Part shown: in pieces, positions 42,734 to 50,065 of the stretch | How positions within the stretch are numbered: position 1 is the first letter of the stretch | Layout of the letters: every line of letters begins with the position of its first letter | Assembly: GCF_016908375.1 (NCBI RefSeq) | Contig: NZ_JAFBDS010000014.1 | Location: 1-50,065, forward strand | Length of the DNA: 50,065 bases | From: Amphibacillus cookii | GTDB lineage: Bacteria; Bacillota; Bacilli; Bacillales; Amphibacillaceae | Direction of reading: 5' to 3' | Notes under the pieces: model-generated | Databases searched by the model: none | What the model was told of the DNA's origin: nothing | The model's input: only the letters and a program-made list of their open reading frames with translations | Translations under genes and position numbers: made by a program

Positions 42734-45121
42734 ATGTATGCAAAATTAAATAAGGTAACTTATGATCAGCAGAGCATTAAATTACAAGGTCAATATAATA
42801 TAAATGCTTTAGATCCAACAGGTATTAAATTAGTTAAGAGAAAAAGTGAAATAACTTCTACTTATTTAATTAACCATGCAAGTGATCAAACATGGACGGC
42901 CCTAATTGATATCAATGCATTTCACATTGATAATGGAAAGTGGGATCTGTATTTAATAGGCGATCAATTTGATCCGATACGTGTTAGCGTGGATAAAAAT
43001 TTTGCCGACTCCCGATTTCCTATAATTATTAATAGCCAACTAGGAAAGCAATTCATCTGCTATTCAACAAAGTATCAAAACTGTTCAATTCAACTTACGC
43101 AATTACCTATTTGTTTGGAAAATTATACAACAGTTGTTAATGAAGAAAAGTCTATTGTTGTTAAAGGTACGCTATCTTCAGATTTAATAGATATACATAA
43201 TATAAAAGGTATTGATTTACTTATTTATCCTAAAAAAGATCCTACACAATATTTCGTCATAACAGTCAACATCTCAACCAATCAGGATTCCTTATCTATT
43301 ATGTTTAACTTATTGTATTCACAGTTAATAGATATGTCCCATTTAAGTAAAGGTAAGTGGAACATCGATATATTAATAAAAGAAAATAATCGAACATTTA
43401 AAGCTAAGTTGTTTGTGAAAGATGAGCAGATTAAACCTAATACTTCCTTATTGATTGAACAAGACACACTTAAAAAGGTATACCTTTACTCAACAATTAA
43501 TGACTATCTATCACTAGGCGTAGAAAAAATAAAAATAAGCAATGATCTTAGTCTTTGTCAATTTAACAAATCGCATCTTAAAATCCAAGGCTATGCCTAT
43601 TTAAAAGGTCTTCCGCAAGATAACAGCTACGAATGTAAACGTAAGTTGATAATCAGAGATAGAGCATCTGGAGCTATTTTATACGATGAACCTTTATCCC
43701 AAACAAACCATTTAACTTTTAATGATCAACATAAGCATTATCCAAAAGCAGAATTTGCTATTGATATTCCGCTAAAATCATTGTTACCTAAGTTAGGGCT
43801 GGGGCATCACATTATAGATATTTGGGTTGCTTTCGATTATCGTTCCTATCATTTTACACAAAAGATCGGTTTTACGGATCATGATTATAAGAAAGACTAT
43901 TTTGAACAGTATCATAAAACTTTAATAAACAATCGAGTATCTATGACTTATATTGCAACAACACCATATGGAAATATAAAACTACTAAACTACACACATT
44001 CTATCGTTAATTATTTGATTCTTAAAAGTGAGAAGATATTATATCAATTTTCCAAAAGACAAATTTGGTTGATTGGTGAACGCCAAGATACTGCTCAAGA
44101 TAATGGCTATCATTTTTTCAAGTATTGCAGAGAAAATCACCCTGAAATTGATGTTTATTATATAATTGATAAATCATCAAAAGATTATAAGAGAGTAGAT
44201 CCATTAGGGAATGTCGTTAGCTATGGTAGTTCTAAACATTATCGACTTGCTTGTCAGGCAACAAATTTCATTGGCACACATGATTTAGAATATATACTAC
44301 CAATACCTGGTTTTGAACTGACATCTTATCGGAAAGGGAATCGTATCTTTCTTCAACATGGCGTACTAGGAAGAAAAAATGTTGAATATCATAGAAATTA
44401 TTATGTTCATCCATTCAATTTATTCTTTGTTAGCTCTAAAGAAGAAAAAAAATTAGTACAGCAAAAATACTTTTATCCTATAGATGATATAAAAATAACA
44501 GGACTATCACGTTTTGATGCTTTAAAGCACAATAATCAAAGCAAAAATTCTATTTTATTAATCCCTACTTGGCGTGAATGGATTACTACGGAAAAACAAT
44601 TTCTTGAATCTACTTATTTTAAAAGATACTTAGATTTAGTAACAAACACTAAGTTGAATGATTTACTAGAAAGACATAATATAACAATCGATTTTTATCC
44701 GCATTATAGAATGCAACCATACATCAAGCATTTTGAATCTATTAATAATAAGTCGATTAATATTATTAAGATTGGTGACGTACATGTTCATGATTTAATT
44801 AAGCAAAACCAATTGATGATCACTGACTACTCTTCAGTTTCTTTTGATTTTAGCTACATGAGTAAACCCATTATTTTTTATCATTTTGATTTTGATCGTT
44901 TTTTTAAAAAGGGGATTTTAAGACCTGTCGAAGACACATTTCTTGGGGACATAGCGAACAATGAAGAGCAATTAATTGATTTTATAGAAGAGTACATTGA
45001 AAGAGATTTTAAAGAAAAAAGCAAAGTTACCGATAACAAAGAAATCATCTTAGAGCATATCGATGCAAAAAATAATGAACGTATCTATAATGAGATTATA
45101 GAACGATTGAACAAACAATAG
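42734..45121 (+). CDS. Large CDP-glycerol glycerophosphotransferase-family protein (TagF-like)
   Basis: About 795 residues. The N-terminal 440 residues form a beta-rich region with no motif that I recognise, possibly a substrate or wall-binding module. The C-terminal part (about 440-795) is the TagF-type GT-B domain: W-L-I-G-E-R, F-L-Q-H-G-V-L-G, G-L-S-R-F-D, P-T-W-R-E-W, F-Y-P-H-Y and T-D-Y-S-S-V-S-F-D-F. The Q-H-G-V-L-G form differs from the W-H-G-T-P-L of the two proteins downstream, so substrate or acceptor may differ. ATG 42734 is preferred over 42725, which overlaps the AGAGAGG site. It is convergent with the next gene. Confidence 0.82.
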   Translation: MYAKLNKVTYDQQSIKLQGQYNINALDPTGIKLVKRKSEITSTYLINHASDQTWTALIDINAFHIDNGKWDLYLIGDQFDPIRVSVDKNFADSRFPIIINSQLGKQFICYSTKYQNCSIQLTQLPICLENYTTVVNEEKSIVVKGTLSSDLIDIHNIKGIDLLIYPKKDPTQYFVITVNISTNQDSLSIMFNLLYSQLIDMSHLSKGKWNIDILIKENNRTFKAKLFVKDEQIKPNTSLLIEQDTLKKVYLYSTINDYLSLGVEKIKISNDLSLCQFNKSHLKIQGYAYLKGLPQDNSYECKRKLIIRDRASGAILYDEPLSQTNHLTFNDQHKHYPKAEFAIDIPLKSLLPKLGLGHHIIDIWVAFDYRSYHFTQKIGFTDHDYKKDYFEQYHKTLINNRVSMTYIATTPYGNIKLLNYTHSIVNYLILKSEKILYQFSKRQIWLIGERQDTAQDNGYHFFKYCRENHPEIDVYYIIDKSSKDYKRVDPLGNVVSYGSSKHYRLACQATNFIGTHDLEYILPIPGFELTSYRKGNRIFLQHGVLGRKNVEYHRNYYVHPFNLFFVSSKEEKKLVQQKYFYPIDDIKITGLSRFDALKHNNQSKNSILLIPTWREWITTEKQFLESTYFKRYLDLVTNTKLNDLLERHNITIDFYPHYRMQPYIKHFESINNKSINIIKIGDVHVHDLIKQNQLMITDYSSVSFDFSYMSKPIIFYHFDFDRFFKKGILRPVEDTFLGDIANNEEQLIDFIEEYIERDFKEKSKVTDNKEIILEHIDAKNNERIYNEIIERLNKQ

Positions 45122-45148
45122 GTGAGCGCATGAGTGCACTCGCCTATT
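45117..45148. terminator. Bidirectional terminator between convergent genes
   Basis: AATAGGTGAG pairs with CTCGCCTATT (one G-T pair) and the inner bases extend the stem. It overlaps the ends of both convergent genes. A and T stretches flank the stem on both sides. Confidence 0.7.
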
Positions 45149-46325
45149 TATTATGAAGTATAGTGTCGACAACTTGAGCTGTTGCACGGCCATTCTCTAG
45201 TGAACAAAATTCAGTAATAAATGCCTCATATTTTTCTGGTGGGCTGTACCGATTAAAATCAATTTGTTTTAATTCTTTTAACAATTGGTCATTGTCTTGT
45301 ATTAATGGACCAGGTGCTATTTGTTCAAAATCAAGGTAAAAACCTCTTAATTCTTGACGATACGCCTCAAGGTCATAAACAAAAAATATTATCGGTCGCC
45401 GTAAATTAGCATAATCAAAAAATACTGATGAATAATCGGTAATCAATAGATCTGAAATGAGATATAAATCACTGATATCAGAGTAAGAAGAGAAATCATA
45501 AACAAATCCTTTATACTTATCAATATTTAAGTTCTCAGAAACAAGGTAATGCATACGAAGTAAAACAATAAATTCGTCTCCTAATTCCTTGTTAAGATTA
45601 TCTAAATCTAATTCTAAATTGAAACTATACTTACCTCTACTAAAATACTGATTGTCGCGCCATGTAGGTGCATATAAAATAACTTTTTTATTCTGAGGTA
45701 ACCCCAGCTTAGTTAATCGTTCTCCCGTATTGTCTTTAGAATTAATTAAACAATCATTTCTTGGATATCCCACTTCAATGATTTCTTGATCAAAGTGAAA
45801 AGCACGCCTGAAAATATCCGTGGAATAACGGTTAGGTGAAACAAGGTAATCCCATTTTGAAGCTTCTTTTGTAAAATTATGTTTATATTGTAATGTTGTT
45901 GTTCCAGGCATTTTCACATCCTCAATATCTACACCTAGTTTTTTCAGAGGTGTTCCATGCCAAGTTTGCACGTAAATCGTTGATTTCGGCTTTGGAATCC
46001 ATAAAGGGAGTCTGCTATTTGTTATCCAATACTTTGCTCGCCCCATATAGAGTAGCCATTTAAATGAAAGACGATTAATTGATTTTACTTGAGCGTGCTG
46101 TTTCGCTATAGACTTATTAAAGCTCCAGTAGAGTTTATAATCAGGGAAATGCTTACTCATATATTCATAAATTGCGCGTGGATTATCACTAAACTGCTTA
46201 CCTAAAAAACTTTCGAAGATAACCAACTTCTCATCTTTGGGAAGAAGGGAAATAATTGAGAAACTGATATAATACAATTTAGGTACTACATTTTTTCTGA
46301 AAAAATTAAAGATAAGCTTTTTCAA
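45144..46325 (-). CDS. CDP-glycerol glycerophosphotransferase (TagF/TarF-like)
   Basis: About 393 residues consisting essentially of the catalytic domain: W-H-G-T-P-L-K-K-L-G, S-P-N-R-Y-S, G-Y-P-R-N-D, Y-A-P-T-W-R-D, L-R-M-H-Y, T-D-Y-S-S-V-F-F-D-Y and R-G-F-Y-L-D-F...A-P-G-P. These match enzymes that extend or polymerise glycerol phosphate. TTG 46325 with AAAGGAAG upstream is preferred; TTG 46346 is an alternative. It is closely similar to the C-terminal half of the next protein, so the two are probably products of a tandem duplication. Confidence 0.85.
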   Translation of the reverse strand: MKKLIFNFFRKNVVPKLYYISFSIISLLPKDEKLVIFESFLGKQFSDNPRAIYEYMSKHFPDYKLYWSFNKSIAKQHAQVKSINRLSFKWLLYMGRAKYWITNSRLPLWIPKPKSTIYVQTWHGTPLKKLGVDIEDVKMPGTTTLQYKHNFTKEASKWDYLVSPNRYSTDIFRRAFHFDQEIIEVGYPRNDCLINSKDNTGERLTKLGLPQNKKVILYAPTWRDNQYFSRGKYSFNLELDLDNLNKELGDEFIVLLRMHYLVSENLNIDKYKGFVYDFSSYSDISDLYLISDLLITDYSSVFFDYANLRRPIIFFVYDLEAYRQELRGFYLDFEQIAPGPLIQDNDQLLKELKQIDFNRYSPPEKYEAFITEFCSLENGRATAQVVDTILHNK

Positions 46326-46383
46326 TATTATATCTCTTCCTTTCAATTTCTAACATCTTATTACCTAATCCTTGAGGTGAAGA

Positions 46384-46408
46384 TTTTACGGACGGTTATT
46401 TGTGATTT
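46384..46408 (-). repeat. R2 repeat fragment
   Basis: On the minus strand it reads ATCACAAATAACCGTCCGTA, matching the left end of R2 copies. The rest of the element is absent. It lies in the 130-base gap between the two TagF-like genes. Confidence 0.6.
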
Positions 46409-46455
46409 TCTCTAAAAAAATGTTGGCTGACTTATCATTCCATCATCTGCATGTT

Positions 46456-48582
46456 TCACCTTAATTTCCCAAAAACTTTATTGACTATTTCTTCTGATGC
46501 ATTTCCATTATCCCATTTGCAAAAAGTATGATAAAACTTTTCATATCGTTGGCGATATGAATCTTGAACTTGGTCAATTTCGTTAATAGCTTTAATGACC
46601 TGTTGAGTATTGTATAAGAGAGGACCAGGCACCTCGGTTTTTATATCAATATAAAAACCTCTTAACTTATCTCGATATTTTTCTAAATCATATGTGTAAA
46701 AGAGAATTGGCCTTTTTAAGTGAGCATAATCAAAAAATACAGACGAATAATCAGTAATTAATATATCGGAAACAAGATAAATTTCTGCTATATCATCATA
46801 ATTTGAAAAATCAAAAGCAAAACCACTATACGGACTTATATCTAGTTCATTCGCTATAAAATAATGCATCCTTAGTAATACAACGTAATCAGATGAAATC
46901 GATTGACGCAATGCTTCTAAATCCAATTCTAAATTGAATTCATATTTACCACGTGCAAAGAATTGATCATCTCTCCAAGTCGGAGCATACAGAATGACTT
47001 TTTTATTTGTAGGAATGTTCAATTTATCTTTTAAATTTTTTATATAAGTTGAATGGTTGTTTTTGTATAATAGATCATTTCTAGGATAGCCATACTCTAG
47101 CATTTTCTTATCATATTTAAATGCTCGTCTAAAAATATCAGATGAATATTGATTTGGAGAAATTAAGTAATCCCATCTTCGCGACTGAACAAAAAAATCT
47201 CTCTTGTAATTTGGATTAGCAGAATGTATATCTTTCATATCAAATACTAATTGTTTTAGTGGTGTACCATGCCAAGTTTGCAAGTAGATATTATCAGGGT
47301 GTTTATCAAACCTTTTAGGAATTCTAGAATTACTAACCCAATATTTAGCCTTTGCTAAGTAATAATAATACTTTAAACTAAATCGTTTTACCTGTTTGGC
47401 GTTGCCTGGTATAGCTTTTCCTACTTCATTAAATACCCAAACGTATTTGTAATCATAATTATGTTTAAGCATGTACTCATAAATGTACTTAGGGGAATCT
47501 GAATAGTTTTTTCCTAAAAAACTTTCAAATAACACTAATTTTTCATCAATGGCTTTTTTAATGAAAAATTGACGATATAAGTAAGTATAGAATTTTTGTT
47601 TGCTTTTTAATCCCCATTTTAATAATCTGAGTTGATTGTGTGTATTAATTATTTTTTTATACTTTTTTAATTTATTACTCTTTATTGCATTGATCTCTCG
47701 CTTTAAAATTAAAGATTTATTTGTTAATGCATGAGGTTCCAACTTTACAACACATTGTTGCAAAATATGAAATTGCTGATCTATTTTATCATGATCTCGA
47801 AAATAAAGGATAATAGCCCTTCGATAATAGTTTAAAAATTGATTATCTATATATGTTAATGCTTTCTGAGATAAATGTTTTTTATTCTTAACAGTTGTCA
47901 AAACAGATGCGAAACACTTTATTTTCTCACCCATATCTTCTTGCATTAATGATGGTGCATCAATAGGGTTATCCCTTCTTCTCTTATAGTAAATAGCAGT
48001 TTTACAATACGCCATTAACGGTGTACTAGAAATAATATCAGTGATCATCGTTAAATCAGAAAAGTACCTCTCACTTTCACTAAAACGTAGCTTTTGCTGT
48101 CTAATGACATCTACATTAATTAGCGTATTTAAAATAGATCTATTTTTAAATAATTTAACTCGTTTCCCTTTATAAACACTTATCTCTGAAGATTCAATTT
48201 CCTCATTTCGTGTAAGAAACTTAGTCACACTAATATTTTTACCTGAAATTACATTATACTCTTGACTATACCTAATAAGTTTTTCTAAAGCTTGGCGATC
48301 GAGAAAATCATCACTATCTAAAAAAAATACATAATCGCCTGTCATCTGTTGTAAACCAATATTTCTAGAAGCTGCCACGCCTAATGTTTGTCTATTTTGA
48401 AACATTTTAATACGTGGATCCCTTTTCATGAAATCATTGATTATTTCTACGCTTTTGTCATCAGAAGCATCGTCTATAATTATAATTTCTAGGTAAGGAT
48501 ATGTTTGATTTATAATTGAAGTTAGACAATCTTTTAAATAAAGCTCTGTATTATATACAGGGATAATTAATGAAATTTTCAC
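46456..48582 (-). CDS. Fusion of a GT2 glycosyltransferase with a TagF-like glycerophosphotransferase
   Basis: About 708 residues. The N-terminal domain (about 1-110, continuing to 230) is a GT-A family 2 glycosyltransferase: S-L-I-I-P-V-Y-N, I-I-D-D-A-S-D-D, and F-F-L-D-S-D-D with the DxD metal site. From about 340 to the end is a complete CDP-glycerol glycerophosphotransferase domain (W-H-G-T-P-L-K-Q-L, G-Y-P-R-N-D, Y-A-P-T-W-R-D-D, T-D-Y-S-S-V-F-F-D-Y). The protein could both extend and glycosylate a teichoic acid, or build a mixed sugar-glycerol phosphate polymer. GTG 48582 fits the AAGGGTGAG site best; GTG 48594 overlaps it. Confidence 0.85.
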   Translation of the reverse strand: MKISLIIPVYNTELYLKDCLTSIINQTYPYLEIIIIDDASDDKSVEIINDFMKRDPRIKMFQNRQTLGVAASRNIGLQQMTGDYVFFLDSDDFLDRQALEKLIRYSQEYNVISGKNISVTKFLTRNEEIESSEISVYKGKRVKLFKNRSILNTLINVDVIRQQKLRFSESERYFSDLTMITDIISSTPLMAYCKTAIYYKRRRDNPIDAPSLMQEDMGEKIKCFASVLTTVKNKKHLSQKALTYIDNQFLNYYRRAIILYFRDHDKIDQQFHILQQCVVKLEPHALTNKSLILKREINAIKSNKLKKYKKIINTHNQLRLLKWGLKSKQKFYTYLYRQFFIKKAIDEKLVLFESFLGKNYSDSPKYIYEYMLKHNYDYKYVWVFNEVGKAIPGNAKQVKRFSLKYYYYLAKAKYWVSNSRIPKRFDKHPDNIYLQTWHGTPLKQLVFDMKDIHSANPNYKRDFFVQSRRWDYLISPNQYSSDIFRRAFKYDKKMLEYGYPRNDLLYKNNHSTYIKNLKDKLNIPTNKKVILYAPTWRDDQFFARGKYEFNLELDLEALRQSISSDYVVLLRMHYFIANELDISPYSGFAFDFSNYDDIAEIYLVSDILITDYSSVFFDYAHLKRPILFYTYDLEKYRDKLRGFYIDIKTEVPGPLLYNTQQVIKAINEIDQVQDSYRQRYEKFYHTFCKWDNGNASEEIVNKVFGKLR

Positions 48583-48594
48583 CAAATTACTCAC

Positions 48595-48908
48595 CCTTAC
48601 ATTTTTCTTTACATTATATCATAATTTTCTACAAGTGAGTTTTGATGATTATTGTTTTATCCAAATATTCGATTAAGTTAATCATTTTTTTACATATAAC
48701 TTGTCAATTTTTTTTTTTCGACATTTATCTTAACAAAAATCTCTTTTTCTGAGATAATGACATTGTAGACTATCAAACTAATATAAGGGGGGTGTATATC
48801 TCATCATAACCGATAGTTTTCACAATAATAGGTTAATTACTGTGGAAAAATGCTTAATTAACAGTTGAGTATTTTCAAACACGTTTACCCTATGGAGGCT
48901 TAGTTTCG
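48595..48908. other. Intergenic region between divergent genes
   Basis: AT-rich with a run of 12 T at 48707-48718. On the minus strand it contains ATGTCGAA, seven of eight bases of a Spo0A box. A weak hairpin (ATCTCTTTTTCTGAGAT) lies near 48742-48758. GGAGG at 48894-48898 serves the next gene. No coding frame or convincing promoter was found. Confidence 0.5.
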
Positions 48909-50065
48909 GTGAGAAAATTAAATATGCTAAAAAAGTTAATTGTTCTATCTCTTGTCTTTCTAATTGGTTTTTATCAAGTTCCGCTATCCGTACTGGCTAA
49001 TACAACAGTAGAAACGGAGAGTCTTGAAGAAGAATTAGAGGTTTTGGAGGAAGAAATAGTTAGAGTTGTTATTAGTGATGGAGATACTGTGGATTTATAC
49101 GCTGAACCGTCTACTGAAAGTGAGATTGTTCATCTAATCCCTCATGAATCAGAGGTTACTTTGGTCATTGACGAAGATGATTATTCTGAAACCGAACATG
49201 ATTTCAGTAAAGTAGAATTCGTGTCAATCAATGAAAGCGACGAAAACGAATATTTTTTGGGTTTCATTGAAAATGATTATCTTTATACACTTGATGAAGT
49301 TGAATCTGTTAAAGAGAATAAAGAAGATGAACAAACTGATTCAGCTTTAATAGATGAAGACAATAACAGTGTTGAAGAAGATTCAACGGAACAAGTTTTA
49401 GAATCTGATGAACAGAATGTTGATAGCAGCGAAGAAGAGAAGGAACAAGAAGAGATAGATACTGAAGAGGATGATGAAGAAGAATTTACAGAAATGTCTA
49501 TCGCTTCTATACAAAGTAATTCTTCAGCAGAAACCTTAAATGGAGTAGCTCTAAAAGATCGAACACCTGTATACAGTGAACAATCTACGAGTTCAACTGT
49601 ACTAAGAGATTATAGTCAAGGTACTATATTGCTATACCAGTCTTTAAATAGCACTTGGTATCAGGCTTTAGTTATTCTGAATGGTGTTCGTACCACAGGG
49701 TACATTCATCGTGATGATGTTGAAACGCTTGATCTATCTAATCAGCAGTCACTTCAAGGTCTTAGCAAGCTTAATTCAACTCATGTTTATTCACAGCCAT
49801 CTACGAGCTCTAGTACTTTAAGATCCTATAATGCTGGGAGACTCTTAATGTACAAAACTTTTTCTAATGAATGGTATGAGGCAGTTGTCATTATTAATGG
49901 GCAACAACAGACAGGGTACATCCATAAGGATCATGTTGAAACCTTTGATCGCTCTAATCAGCAATCACTCCAGGGTCTTAGTTCACGTGATAAAACCCAT
50001 GTTTATTCACAGCCATCTACGAGCTCTAGTGCATTAAGATCCTATAGCCCGGGTCGCCTTTTGCA
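48909..50065 (+). CDS. Secreted SH3-repeat surface protein (3' end outside the window)
   Basis: Open from GTG 48909 to the window edge (385 codons), behind GGAGG. A signal peptide (about 1-31, ending V-L-A) is followed by a strongly acidic stretch (about 35-195, including a D/E-rich section at 140-195). Then come repeats of about 76 residues with the SH3-like pattern V-Y-S-x-x-S-T-S-S...W-Y-x-A-x-V...T-G-Y-I-H, at about 215-290, 291-367 and a third that is cut. A catalytic domain, if any (amidase or glucosaminidase would fit), would lie beyond the window. It probably binds the cell wall. Confidence 0.75.
   Translation, partial: MRKLNMLKKLIVLSLVFLIGFYQVPLSVLANTTVETESLEEELEVLEEEIVRVVISDGDTVDLYAEPSTESEIVHLIPHESEVTLVIDEDDYSETEHDFSKVEFVSINESDENEYFLGFIENDYLYTLDEVESVKENKEDEQTDSALIDEDNNSVEEDSTEQVLESDEQNVDSSEEEKEQEEIDTEEDDEEEFTEMSIASIQSNSSAETLNGVALKDRTPVYSEQSTSSTVLRDYSQGTILLYQSLNSTWYQALVILNGVRTTGYIHRDDVETLDLSNQQSLQGLSKLNSTHVYSQPSTSSSTLRSYNAGRLLMYKTFSNEWYEAVVIINGQQQTGYIHKDHVETFDRSNQQSLQGLSSRDKTHVYSQPSTSSSALRSYSPGRLL

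Overview
The window is chromosomal DNA of an AT-rich, endospore-forming Bacillaceae bacterium. Spore genes (spoIID, spoIIQ, spoIIID), poly(glycerol phosphate) wall teichoic acid genes and the Bacillus order ywlE-rpiB-ywlG-glyA-upp...atp...ywzB-ywmB-murA-spoIID-spoIIQ...spoIIID-mbl-flhO-flhP-fabZ support this. Changed glycines in the ATP synthase c subunit and several very acidic secreted proteins suggest a halophilic or alkaliphilic lineage, perhaps near Amphibacillus, Gracilibacillus or Halolactibacillus (inference only).

Layout. 1-100: 3' tail of a group II intron. 350-1510: two unrecognised membrane-anchored proteins. 1720-7090: protein-arginine phosphatase, rpiB, ywlG, glyA, upp and UDP-GlcNAc 2-epimerase. 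7217-9367: a secreted subtilisin-like protease. 9889-16675: the atp operon. 17170-22450: ywzB, ywmB, murA, spoIID, spoIIQ. 22450-24185: an inserted two-gene signalling locus. 24338-28443: spoIIID, mbl, flhO, flhP, an EpuA-like gene and fabZ. 29263-48594: an acidic lipoprotein and a large wall-polymer island (flippase, two Wzy-like polymerases, Alg13/14-like pair, tagO, tagB, tagD, tagA, tagH, tagG and three further CDP-glycerol glycerophosphotransferase-type proteins). From 48909: an SH3-repeat surface protein cut by the window end.

The most interesting system lies between spoIIQ and spoIIID. The first gene (22833-23840) encodes a protein whose body and C-terminus resemble AimR, the arbitrium peptide receptor of Bacillus phages. 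It lacks the AimR N-terminal helix-turn-helix, and no phage genes are nearby. Thirty-nine bases downstream, behind a near-perfect ribosome binding site, is an 85-residue secreted precursor (23880-24137) carrying four exact copies of DPGHGTIF. The core DPGHGT has the arbitrium format (basic residue 4, Gly 5, small residue 6; compare SAIRGA and GMPRGA). All differences between the four copies are synonymous. Two perfect Spo0A boxes and a long-spaced inverted repeat lie upstream, and a terminator closes the unit. I read it as a chromosomal, Spo0A-linked, arbitrium-derived quorum-sensing cassette that may act like Rap-Phr through protein contacts. The function is inference.

The intergenic regions are full of three dispersed repeat families. 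R1 is a palindromic MITE-like element whose central hairpin stem changes by paired substitutions between copies. R2 is about 110-150 bp and begins with a conserved TATCACAGATAACCGTCC-type end. R3 is a short repeat with small palindromes, found inserted in both others. Remnants of ISL3 and IS66 transposases flank tagD-tagB.
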